Below, one piece after another: positions 27,786 through 34,219 of a DNA stretch of 34,219 nt. Made by a program: the position numbers and the translations under genes. Below the pieces are notes generated by a model. It saw only the letters and a program-made list of their open reading frames with translations. It had not been told where the DNA came from and ran no database searches. Each line of letters begins with the position of its first letter. Position 1 is the first letter of the stretch. This stretch comes from GWB1-39-12 sp964435575 (lineage in GTDB: Bacteria; Patescibacteriota; Microgenomatia; UBA8517), in the NCBI GenBank assembly GCA_964435575.1, contig CAYSZS010000013.1, forward strand, positions 1-34,219, given 5' to 3'.

Positions 27786-29954
27786 ATGAATTTGATAATC
27801 GTAGAAAGTCCAACCAAAGCTCGTACTTTGTCCCGTTTTCTCGGGAATGATTATTCAGTGGAAGCGACGATGGGGCATATAAAGGATCTTCCCAAAAGCG
27901 AGTTGGCGGTTGATATTGAAAAGAATTTTGAACCAAAATATGTGATTGTTGACAAGAAAAAAGACAGTATTAAAAAAATAAATGATGCAGCAGGCAAAGC
28001 CAAAGAGATATACATAGCAACTGACCCGGATAGAGAAGGAGAAGCCATAGCCCAGCACGTAAAAGAGATATTAAGTGATAAGCAAAGCTTAAGATCTAAA
28101 GATCAAAAAGATATTAAGATATTAAGTAGAAAAGATAAAAAGCACTCAACATATCAAAATCCAAATATCCCAATATCCAGAATTGTTTTTCATGAGATAA
28201 CAAAAGAAGCTGTCGAGGAAGCAATAAGTCACCCTGGAAAGATCAACAAAAACCTAGTTGACGCTCAAATTGCCAGGCGGGTTTTGGACAGGCTGGTAGG
28301 TTATAAATTATCACCGCTTTTATGGAAAAAAGTTCGTCGGGGTTTGTCTGCCGGACGAGTACAATCGGTCACGGTACGTTTGATTGTGGAGAGAGAAAGG
28401 GAAATTGAAGCTTTTAAGCCGGAGGAATATTGGGAAATTTATACGGAGGTATCAAAAGTATCAAGAGTACCAAAAGTATCAGAAGCTTTAGATAATTTCG
28501 TTGTAAAGTTAATAAAACTAGACGACAAGAAAGCGGAGGTAAGGAATAAAGAGCAAGCTGATAAGATTGTTTCCGAATTAGAAAAATCCGACTACAAAGT
28601 CTTGGATGTCAGGAAAAAAGAAGTTAGAAAAAATCCCTACCCTCCTTTTACAACTTCAACGATGACTCAAGCGGGTGCAAGATTATTCGGTTGGTCTGCA
28701 AAAAGAACGATGAGTATTGCCCAAAGACTTTATGAAGAGGGGCTAATTACATATCACAGAACGGATTCGGTGAATTTGGCCGCAGCCGCCGTAGCAAGGG
28801 CTCGAGAATATATAGGCAAGACATATGGTGCGAAATATTTGCCCGAGAAACCAAGGTTTTTTAAAAGAACTTCCAAACTTGCACAAGAGGCTCATGAAGC
28901 AATACGGCCGACTGACGTTTACCGTGTGGCTAGTGGACAGGGGTCGGTCAATGGTGGGTTAGCAGGTGAACACCAAAAACTTTACGACTTAATTTGGAAG
29001 CGGTTTGTTGCGTGTCAGATGGCAGCTTGTGTTTTTGACGAAACAGTGATAGATGTGGAGGCCAAAGGCCGACATCCTGAGCGAGCATCGCGAGCCGAAG
29101 GATCTAATTACTACCTGCTTCGTGCCAGTGGGCAAGTATTAAAGTTTGACGGTTGGAGGAAGGTCATTCCTTTAGGTAAAGAAGCCGCCGGCCCAGGAGG
29201 GCCTCTGGCCCGGAGGGAAGAGCCGGAATTGCCTTTGGTTGAAAAGGACGAAACACTCGACTTGATAAAAGTACTTTCCGAACAAAAATTCACCCAGCCG
29301 CCGGCACGTTACAACGAAGCATCGTTAATTAAAACTTTGGAAAAACTGGGAATCGGCAGGCCTTCAACTTATGCTCCGATAATAACAACAATACAGGTAA
29401 GAAACTATGTTGAAAAAGAGGAGGGAAAATTTTTACCAACTTCCATAGGAATAGCAGTTAACGACTTTTTGGTTACTAATTTCTCGGATATAGATGACTA
29501 TCCATTTACTGCAGAGATGGAAAATGGACTTGATAATGTAGCCCAAGGCAAATTGGAGTGGCAGAAAATGATGAAGGAGTTCTATGCTCCTTTTGAGAAA
29601 AAATTAGTTGATGTCGAAAAGAATGCAAAAAGAGTGAAAATTGAAGCCGAGAAACTTGGCAGGAAATGTCCAACCTGCGAGAAGGGGGGAAGAGTGGGAG
29701 ATAAACAAGGGGAACTTGTAATAAGAACCGGACGCTTCGGCAAATTTATTTCCTGCTCACTTTTCCCGGAATGCAAACATACTGAAAAATATATAGAAAA
29801 GCTTGGCATGAAATGCCCGAAGTGCGGTACGGGTGATGTGATAATTAAAAATACTAAAACCGGGAGAAAATTCTTCGGCTGCTCCAGATATCCTGATTGT
29901 AAATGGGCCAGCTGGCGTAAACCAGGGGCGGAAAAAGAGAAGAAAGAAATTTAA
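27786..29954 (+). CDS. topA: DNA topoisomerase I
   Basis: About 722 residues of type IA topoisomerase, relaxing negative supercoils. The Toprim domain has IIVESPTKARTL (~3-14) and YIATDPDREGEAIA. The active-site tyrosine lies in GLITYHRTDS. The C-terminus has two four-Cys zinc ribbons (CPTC...C-x-F-P-E-C and CPKC...CSRYPDC). Three expansions are visible. Residues ~103-133, rich in Lys/Asp/Ile, are encoded by AAGATATTAAG words. (V-S/P-K/R)4 at ~222-233 comes from a 9-nt tandem repeat. HPERASRAEG (~430-439) comes from a palindromic repeat. The start chosen is the ATG at 27786 directly before the conserved strand. Its stop shares TTAA with the convergent gene. Confidence 0.95.
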   Translation: MNLIIVESPTKARTLSRFLGNDYSVEATMGHIKDLPKSELAVDIEKNFEPKYVIVDKKKDSIKKINDAAGKAKEIYIATDPDREGEAIAQHVKEILSDKQSLRSKDQKDIKILSRKDKKHSTYQNPNIPISRIVFHEITKEAVEEAISHPGKINKNLVDAQIARRVLDRLVGYKLSPLLWKKVRRGLSAGRVQSVTVRLIVEREREIEAFKPEEYWEIYTEVSKVSRVPKVSEALDNFVVKLIKLDDKKAEVRNKEQADKIVSELEKSDYKVLDVRKKEVRKNPYPPFTTSTMTQAGARLFGWSAKRTMSIAQRLYEEGLITYHRTDSVNLAAAAVARAREYIGKTYGAKYLPEKPRFFKRTSKLAQEAHEAIRPTDVYRVASGQGSVNGGLAGEHQKLYDLIWKRFVACQMAACVFDETVIDVEAKGRHPERASRAEGSNYYLLRASGQVLKFDGWRKVIPLGKEAAGPGGPLARREEPELPLVEKDETLDLIKVLSEQKFTQPPARYNEASLIKTLEKLGIGRPSTYAPIITTIQVRNYVEKEEGKFLPTSIGIAVNDFLVTNFSDIDDYPFTAEMENGLDNVAQGKLEWQKMMKEFYAPFEKKLVDVEKNAKRVKIEAEKLGRKCPTCEKGGRVGDKQGELVIRTGRFGKFISCSLFPECKHTEKYIEKLGMKCPKCGTGDVIIKNTKTGRKFFGCSRYPDCKWASWRKPGAEKEKKEI
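28449..28484 (+). repeat. 9-nt minisatellite in topA (4 units)
   Basis: GTATCAAAA, GTATCAAGA, GTACCAAAA, GTATCAGAA: four units encoding V-S-K, V-S-R, V-P-K, V-S-E. Being a multiple of three it preserves the frame. Confidence 0.75.
29076..29101. repeat. Palindromic repeat inserted in the topA reading frame
   Basis: CCTGAGCGAGCATCGCGAGC then CGAAGG: the same palindrome family as 9813, 18320 and 20641, here inside a coding sequence and read as PERASRAEG in a region where other TopA proteins have a short loop. Confidence 0.6.
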
Positions 29955-30205
29955 TTCTGATTTGTCTTTGAAGAAGAATGACTAGCGTTAAGGATAGTCA
30001 GGCCAACAACCTTTCCCTTTCGAGACCTCGTTATAATACCTCTTTCTTCTTTTGAATTATCGGCTTTTTCCGGTTTATCGAAGTTAATGTATAAAACGTC
30101 GGCTTCTATATCATAATCGACCCACAACCTCTTTTTACCTATTAGTGAAAGGTTGATAAGATCATCAACTGCTTTTTTTGTAGAGTTAATTATTTTTTGT
30201 TCCAT
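29951..30205 (-). CDS. DUF2283 family protein
   Basis: The 84-residue DUF2283-type small beta protein shows the core VDYDIEADVLYINF (~29-42), then E-E-R-G-I-I-T-R and GKVVGLTILNAS. The N-terminal helix is longer than usual. The family is often found beside toxin-antitoxin genes, but no partner is visible here and the function is unknown. A ribosome site (AGGA about 10 nt before the ATG) is present. The stop overlaps the topA stop on the opposite strand. Confidence 0.75.
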   Translation of the reverse strand: MEQKIINSTKKAVDDLINLSLIGKKRLWVDYDIEADVLYINFDKPEKADNSKEERGIITRSRKGKVVGLTILNASHSSSKTNQN

Positions 30206-30340
30206 GTTGCTTTGTTCCTAGAGATTGACTCTCCAATAATCATTGACTTAATGATAACATCTTATACGATGCCGATTGGTCCAAAAATATTATTAAAGCT
30301 GGAAAAAGAGAAAAAACTGGTTTAAAATCTTTCGGAAAGG

Positions 30341-30712
30341 TTATTTTTCTAGCTCTTTTCTCTCTTTAGGTAAGTTGCGATTATGTGCTTTTTCGTCTGT
30401 ATATTTTTCAGGGTATCGGGCTTTTAGTTTTTTAATATTCTTGTCCCAAACTTCCTCAAAGCTAGTTCCTAAGTCATCTGTTAATATAGCGATATACCAC
30501 ATTAAATCTCCCAATTCTTCTATTAAATTTGTTTTATCTAGGTCTCTGCCATAAATCTTGGCTTTTTTAATTGCATCCATTAGCTCTCCTGATTCGGTTG
30601 CTATTCCCATTGCGGCGTGTTCAATTCGAGGAGTTACATTACCTGTTTTTTTAAATCTGTACTTTTCAGTTTCTGTTCTTTTAGCTTGTTGAATGTACTT
30701 TGAGGGTTTCAT
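30341..30712 (-). CDS. MazG-like nucleotide pyrophosphohydrolase
   Basis: The 123-residue all-alpha NTP pyrophosphohydrolase hydrolyses (d)NTP to (d)NMP and PPi. The metal-binding motif is complete: ESGE (40-43) and EELGD (65-69), the E-x-x-E...E-x-x-D signature. The start is taken at 30712 (MKPSKYIQQ), because the upstream extension to 30742 is not family-like. It lies 104 nt downstream of the dCMP deaminase gene on the same strand. It may supply dCMP from dCTP, or sanitise the pool, in a cluster without a visible dUTPase. Confidence 0.85.
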   Translation of the reverse strand: MKPSKYIQQAKRTETEKYRFKKTGNVTPRIEHAAMGIATESGELMDAIKKAKIYGRDLDKTNLIEELGDLMWYIAILTDDLGTSFEEVWDKNIKKLKARYPEKYTDEKAHNRNLPKERKELEK

Positions 30713-30816
30713 GCTTGAATGATAAAGAAGTTTATTGTACATGTAAATAACTGTATAAATAAAGGTAATAAAGACTGGAATATAAATCCACCCGTCGGGT
30801 GGTCTAAACCCGCATT

Positions 30817-31332
30817 TTATTGTTTTTTGTACTTCTCAACCTCATTATTTTTAAAAACTACCTGTATCTTGGCTTTTTTAAACATTTCCTCTGATTCTTT
30901 ACCAGTATGATACTTCATTGCACAAACAATTTTGTTTATTCCCGCGTTGATAAGTAGCATTGCACATACCCTGCATGGAGTCATTTTTACGTACACAGTA
31001 GCTCCTTCAATGCTGACACCATTTCTTGCGGCCTGGACAATAGCATTTTGCTCTGCATGTACAGTCCGCACACAATGTTGAGTTACGGTACCATCCTCGT
31101 GGGTTATTTTTTTTATTTGATGTCCGACATCATCGCAGTGGGGAAATCCTTTTGGTGACGCAACATAACCCGCTGCCAGTAATTGATGATCTTTGACGAT
31201 TACCGTACCTGCCCTGCCTCTGTCACAAGTTCCTCTTTGGGCGATGGCTTCCGCAACGCTTAAAAAGTATTCATCCCACGATGGCCGCTTGAATTTTGGT
31301 TTACTCGGTAATTTATTTCTTTTGGATTTCAT
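30817..31332 (-). CDS. dCMP deaminase
   Basis: The 171-residue zinc deaminase converts dCMP to dUMP, the substrate of ThyA. Zinc ligands and catalytic Glu are in VHAEQNA (H92, E94) and TPCRVCAM (C120, C123). The extra Cys/His (C36, C66, H65) match the ComEB/dCMP-deaminase family structural zinc. The start at 31332 is supported by AGGA 9 nt upstream. It overlaps the end of the kinase gene by 20 nt, so the two are translationally coupled. Confidence 0.9.
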   Translation of the reverse strand: MKSKRNKLPSKPKFKRPSWDEYFLSVAEAIAQRGTCDRGRAGTVIVKDHQLLAAGYVASPKGFPHCDDVGHQIKKITHEDGTVTQHCVRTVHAEQNAIVQAARNGVSIEGATVYVKMTPCRVCAMLLINAGINKIVCAMKYHTGKESEEMFKKAKIQVVFKNNEVEKYKKQ

Positions 31333-31891
31333 TATAAACATCCTTAATCTGTTTTTTGAAAAATAGCATATCTTTTGTGTTGAGTATAGTGTAATCTGCC
31401 ATAGCAATTGGACCTCCTTTGTCCAAATTTTCAATTTCTGAATAGTCTCTTGATTTTGCTTCTTCTTTGCTAAAAGGTCTGAATCTCAAGTCAGTATCAC
31501 CTTTCGGCATAATCCGAGAAGAAATTCTTTGGTATCTAAATTGAGGTGGAGCATAGATTGCTATTAAATACATATTTCCCCCAAATTTTTCTTTTAAGAA
31601 TTTGTATTCTGCCCAACTGTAAAGACCATCGGCAATGACATTTCCGCTTTTTAATAATTTTCTGAATTTTTGATAGTTCAATATCGCGAAAGCTGCCATA
31701 CCATGCTTTTTTCTAATCTCTTCCCGGATTTTTCGCTCATTTGCTTCATTTGGTTCCAGTTTTCTTTTCTTAACTTCATCAAGAGTTATTTGTCCGAAAC
31801 GTACAAATTGATAACTCTTACCGACAAAGTAATCCGCAACTACGCTTTTTCCAGAGCCAGGCATACCGGTAATACAGACAAACTTATTCAT
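31313..31891 (-). CDS. P-loop nucleotide kinase-like protein
   Basis: The 192-residue protein has an intact Walker A (GMPGSGKS, 9-16) and a small kinase-like core. RFGQITLDEVKKRKLEP follows (the expected NMP-binding helix), then an RISSRIMPKGDTDLRFRPF segment that could be the LID, and DYTILN near the C-terminus. It resembles UPF0200/CoaE/adenylate-kinase-type proteins. The substrate is not clear from sequence. Lying between folA and dCMP deaminase (3-nt gap and 20-nt overlap), it is probably a deoxynucleotide kinase. It could back up the odd thymidylate kinase at 33347. Confidence 0.75.
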   Translation of the reverse strand: MNKFVCITGMPGSGKSVVADYFVGKSYQFVRFGQITLDEVKKRKLEPNEANERKIREEIRKKHGMAAFAILNYQKFRKLLKSGNVIADGLYSWAEYKFLKEKFGGNMYLIAIYAPPQFRYQRISSRIMPKGDTDLRFRPFSKEEAKSRDYSEIENLDKGGPIAMADYTILNTKDMLFFKKQIKDVYNEIQKK

Positions 31892-31894
31892 TTA

Positions 31895-32395
31895 TTATTC
31901 TCTATTGATTCGCAATAAGGTCAAAAACTCGTAGCGATAGGGATTTTTTTCATCGGCTTTATATCGATTTCTTGAAATTACTTTCCACTGTTTTTCGTCA
32001 AAACTCGGAAAAAACACGTCTCCGTCAATTTTTACAATCACTTTTGTCATATAAATCCTGTCCGCTTTTGGCAGCGCTTCTTTGAAGATTTCCGCTCCTC
32101 CGATTACAAAGGCTTCTTTCTCTCCCGATTTCTCGGCCAACCGATAGGCGTTGTCCAATGAATTCACAACAACAACACCTTCCTTTATATAATCGGGATT
32201 TCTTGTGACAAGTATATTTGTTCTTCCCGGCAAAACTTTCCCAATTGATTCATGGGTCTTTCTGCCCATGATTGTATGGTGTCCCAAAGTCAATTCCTTA
32301 AACCGTTTCAGGTCGGCGGGTAGATACCAGGGGAGTTTATTGTTAGCACCGATCACATTATTTTCGGAAACTGCGACAACAATTGATACTTTCAT
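31895..32395 (-). CDS. folA: Dihydrofolate reductase
   Basis: The 166-residue enzyme reduces dihydrofolate, made by ThyA, to tetrahydrofolate with NADPH. Recognisable parts are NNVIGANNKLPWYLPADLKR (12-31) with the acidic/aromatic active-site region, GRKTHESIGKVLPGRTNIL (44-62), and FVIGGAEIFKEALP. Its ATG overlaps the thyA stop in ATGA (32392-32395), and the kinase gene follows after 3 nt, so it is the second gene of a tight operon. Confidence 0.95.
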   Translation of the reverse strand: MKVSIVVAVSENNVIGANNKLPWYLPADLKRFKELTLGHHTIMGRKTHESIGKVLPGRTNILVTRNPDYIKEGVVVVNSLDNAYRLAEKSGEKEAFVIGGAEIFKEALPKADRIYMTKVIVKIDGDVFFPSFDEKQWKVISRNRYKADEKNPYRYEFLTLLRINRE

Positions 32396-33291
32396 ACAGA
32401 AATTTGGGCTTTTATAGGTGGGTGGGATTTATAACCTACTAGTTCAAGATCTTCGAACTTAAATTTAGAGATTGATTTGACCTTCGGATTTATTTTCATT
32501 TTCGGTAGCTTAAGCGGTTTTCTTTTTAGTTGTTCTTTAGCTTGTTCAATGTGGTTTAAATATAAATGTGTATCCCCTAAAGCTAGGATCAGTTCGCCCC
32601 GGTTATATCCGGTAACATGTGCGATCATCATTGTTAATAGTCCATAACTTGCAATATTAAAAGGTAATCCCAGAAAAGTATCTACCGAACGCTGATACAT
32701 CATACAAGATAATTTTCCCTGCGTAACTTGAAATTGGTACATTAAATGGCAAGGCGGGAGAGCCATTTTATTGATAAGTGGTGCGTTCCATGAATTTACA
32801 ATAAGGCGCCTACTTCCAGGATTTTTCTTTATTTCTTCTATGACCCAAGAAAGCTGGTCTACTCCGTTAAAATTTCTCCATTGAACTCCATAAAAAGGTC
32901 CACAATCACCATATCTTTTTGCAAAATTATTATTGTTTGTAATTTTTTTTATAAATTTTTCTTTTTCCTCATTCCATTTATCAGAGTAGGTTGGGATTTT
33001 CTTATCTAAACCATTTTTACTTAAATATTGTTGGTATGGCCACTCATCCCAAATATGAACACCGTTTTTAACAAGATAGCGGATGTTTGAATCACCTTTA
33101 ATAAACCACAATAGTTCGTGAATTATTCCCTTGGCGAACACTTTTTTAGTAGTCAGAAGAGGGAATCCATCTGATAAATCAAAGCGAAGCATGCGGCCAA
33201 AAACTTTAATCGTTCCGGTTCCCGTTCTTTCTTTTTTTTCAACAACTCCGTTATCTAAGATATCTTGAAGCAAATTAAGATATTGGATCAT
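32392..33291 (-). CDS. thyA: Thymidylate synthase
   Basis: The 299-residue ThyA methylates dUMP to dTMP using methylene-THF. The catalytic Cys is C181 in LPPCHLMYQFQV. SRRLIVNSWNA and GLPFNIASYGLL are typical. Compared with the ~264-residue E. coli enzyme it has an extra ~35-residue Lys/Asn-rich segment around 95-125 (DKWNEEKEKFIKKITNNNN), at the place where lactobacillar enzymes have an insert. It is the first gene of the operon thyA-folA-kinase-dCMP deaminase. Its promoter overlaps the divergent tmk promoter. Confidence 0.96.
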   Translation of the reverse strand: MIQYLNLLQDILDNGVVEKKERTGTGTIKVFGRMLRFDLSDGFPLLTTKKVFAKGIIHELLWFIKGDSNIRYLVKNGVHIWDEWPYQQYLSKNGLDKKIPTYSDKWNEEKEKFIKKITNNNNFAKRYGDCGPFYGVQWRNFNGVDQLSWVIEEIKKNPGSRRLIVNSWNAPLINKMALPPCHLMYQFQVTQGKLSCMMYQRSVDTFLGLPFNIASYGLLTMMIAHVTGYNRGELILALGDTHLYLNHIEQAKEQLKRKPLKLPKMKINPKVKSISKFKFEDLELVGYKSHPPIKAQISV

Positions 33292-33300
33292 TTTGTACTC

Positions 33301-33329
33301 TTGTAAGAATAGCTAAATATTTGTAGTAT
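33301..33329 (+). promoter_or_regulatory. Promoter TTGTAA-N17-TAGTAT for tmk
   Basis: The -35 TTGTAA (33301-33306) and -10 TAGTAT (33324-33329) are 17 nt apart. The +1 near 33336 gives an 11-nt leader before the ATG at 33347. Confidence 0.5.
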
Positions 33330-33334
33330 GTCTA
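33306..33334 (-). promoter_or_regulatory. Promoter TAGACA-N17-TATTCT for thyA operon
   Basis: The minus-strand -35 TAGACA (33329-33334) and -10 TATTCT (33306-33311) are 17 nt apart. The +1 near 33299 leaves an 8-nt leader. It overlaps the tmk promoter almost completely, so the two transcripts would compete for polymerase. Confidence 0.5.
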
Positions 33335-33346
33335 GAGAAAAAGTAA

Positions 33347-33955
33347 ATGCAAAGAGGAAAATTTATTGTTTTTGAAGGACTCGATGGGAGTGGTATTTCG
33401 ACCCAAGTGGATCGACTAGTTACGCATCTACGTGCAAAGAGGCTTAAAGTTTTTTCGTCCAAAGAACCAACAGACAATGTTATCGGAGGATTAATAAGAG
33501 GAGCTTTGACCGGCGTATATGAAATACCCGGAACGTCTCTACAACTTTTGTTTTCGGCTGATAGAGGACATCATTTGGCGAGAGTTATTGAGCCACTTCT
33601 TAAGAATGGGAACGTTGTAATATGCGACAGATATATTTGGAGCACCATAGCTTTCGGATCAACTAACCTGGACAAGAATTGGTTATTGTCGTTACAGAAA
33701 TACTTCAGGGTTCCCGATCTCACAATTATCTTAAAAGTGAATCCCAAAGAATGCATAAGGAGAATTTCGGAGAATAGATATAATTATGAGTTATTTGAGA
33801 AAGAGAAAGAGTTAAAGTCAGTCTGGAAAACGTATTTATGGTTGTCGAAAAAATTCCCGAAGAAGATAAAAATAGTTAATGGAGAAGGAACAGTCGATCA
33901 GGTTTTTGAAAGAGTTAAGAAGTTAACGAGTACGGTTTTAAAAGAAAGAAATTAA
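33347..33955 (+). CDS. tmk: Thymidylate kinase homologue with altered Walker A
   Basis: The 202-residue protein is clearly Tmk-like: FEGLDGSG (9-16), SSKEPTDNVIGGLIRGAL, CDRYIWSTIAFGS (the DRY/DR motif), and a C-terminal helix. The Walker A reads GLDGSGIST with Ile17 in place of the lysine that binds the ATP phosphates (GxxxxGK[ST]). ATT to a Lys codon needs at least two base changes. Either this is a subfamily that works without it, the protein is impaired, or there is a sequence error. It is divergent from the thyA operon. Confidence 0.85.
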   Translation: MQRGKFIVFEGLDGSGISTQVDRLVTHLRAKRLKVFSSKEPTDNVIGGLIRGALTGVYEIPGTSLQLLFSADRGHHLARVIEPLLKNGNVVICDRYIWSTIAFGSTNLDKNWLLSLQKYFRVPDLTIILKVNPKECIRRISENRYNYELFEKEKELKSVWKTYLWLSKKFPKKIKIVNGEGTVDQVFERVKKLTSTVLKERN

Positions 33956-34053
33956 GGGAATCTTGGAAGATTTACTTTCTATAAACAATAAACAACTTTA
34001 TTTGATGTCTTAAGTTTCTTCAAAGATGATTTTGATCTTAAAATGACATAACT

Positions 34054-34071
34054 GACACGCATATGCGTGTC
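34054..34071. promoter_or_regulatory. Perfect 18-nt palindrome
   Basis: GACACGCATATGCGTGTC has 9-bp arms with no spacer. It lies about 100 nt after tmk in a spacer (33956-34219) with no gene I can support. There is no T tract. The form fits a dimeric repressor site. Confidence 0.45.
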
Positions 34072-34144
34072 GAGTTTGTAATATTGAGGTATTAAAAAGG
34101 TAGACGGTGCGGGTCGAGACTTTGATAGCAATTCTGCCGGGAAA

Positions 34145-34190
34145 TTAATGTAACTTGACAAAGTTAATGTAAATTGATAAATTTAATGTA
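34145..34190 (+). repeat. Tandem 19-nt direct repeats (iteron-like)
   Basis: TTAATGTAACTTGACAAAG (34145-34163) and TTAATGTAAATTGATAAAT (34164-34182) are followed by a partial third unit TTAATGTA (34183-34190). A TTGACA (34155-34160) inside the array could be a -35, making this a repeated operator at a promoter reading out of the window. Confidence 0.55.
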
Positions 34191-34219
34191 TGTATATAGT
34201 TTCCATTACATCACAAGGA

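Noticed and set aside
33979..34161. 60-aa minus-strand ORF after tmk
   Set aside because: It runs over the perfect palindrome and into the 19-nt repeats, has no ribosome site or promoter, and resembles no family. Treated as chance.
1..34219. Recoded UGA (SR1/Gracilibacteria code)
   Set aside because: thyA, the glycosyltransferase, COG3323 and PBP2 end sensibly at TGA, and no conserved gene needs an in-frame TGA to be read.
1..34219. CRISPR array, rRNA genes or a complete insertion sequence
   Set aside because: No regularly spaced repeat of 24-40 nt, no rRNA motif and no transposase or integrase ORF was seen.

Overview
The window looks like a chromosomal scaffold piece from a Candidate Phyla Radiation (Patescibacteria) genome, most likely Microgenomates. 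This is inferred from gene content and style and is not proven. Supporting signs are small AT-rich genes and many short single-pass membrane proteins. Surface proteins are built as N-terminal membrane anchor, Pro/Thr linker and folded domain. tRNA genes lack an encoded CCA, and intergenic spacers are short and full of low-complexity repeats. TGA and TAA are both used as ordinary stops, so this is not the recoded (UGA = Gly) CPR lineage. Two 100-N scaffold gaps are present (21842-21941 and 26147-26246). The second is almost certainly false, because an identical 55-base sequence flanks it.

Layout. 1-6.3 kb: a putative membrane protein, an unknown gene behind an attenuator-like leader, a divergent RelA/SpoT homologue with decayed catalytic motifs, and two anchored surface proteins. 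6.3-12.4 kb: an accessory stretch with a YjbQ-family enzyme, coiled-coil mini-proteins, an AbrB/PIN toxin-antitoxin pair, a nucleoside-deoxyribosyltransferase-like protein, unknown proteins, a short-chain dehydrogenase and a COG3323 protein. These are separated by members of one degenerate intergenic repeat family, all in the same orientation. 12.4-18.2 kb: tRNA-Trp with rpmG, a GH63-like hydrolase plus a GT4 glycosyltransferase, tRNA-Thr(GGT), small membrane proteins, a cohesin-like surface protein, a CapA-family protein, and tRNA-Thr(TGT)-tRNA-Tyr with a duplicated tRNA 3' end. 18.2-18.5 kb: a candidate structured RNA of about 270 nt that I could not assign. 18.5-30 kb: conserved core genes (site-2 protease, rpmB, fmt, def, O-antigen-ligase/TPR protein, mreB, PBP2, dprA, topA). 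30-34 kb: a dTMP-supply cluster (MazG-like, dCMP deaminase, P-loop kinase, folA, thyA) divergent from tmk, then an iteron-like repeat at the end.

How the genes work together. mreB and the PBP2-like transpeptidase form an elongation pair. fmt and def are the formyl-Met pair. dCMP deaminase, ThyA, FolA and Tmk form a dCMP to dTDP route. That Tmk lacks the Walker A lysine, while an adjacent P-loop kinase keeps an intact one.

Across the window many first-of-operon genes have a good -10 box placed so that the predicted +1 falls on or within a few bases of the start codon. This points to widespread leaderless transcripts. All promoter, repeat and RNA calls were made by eye.
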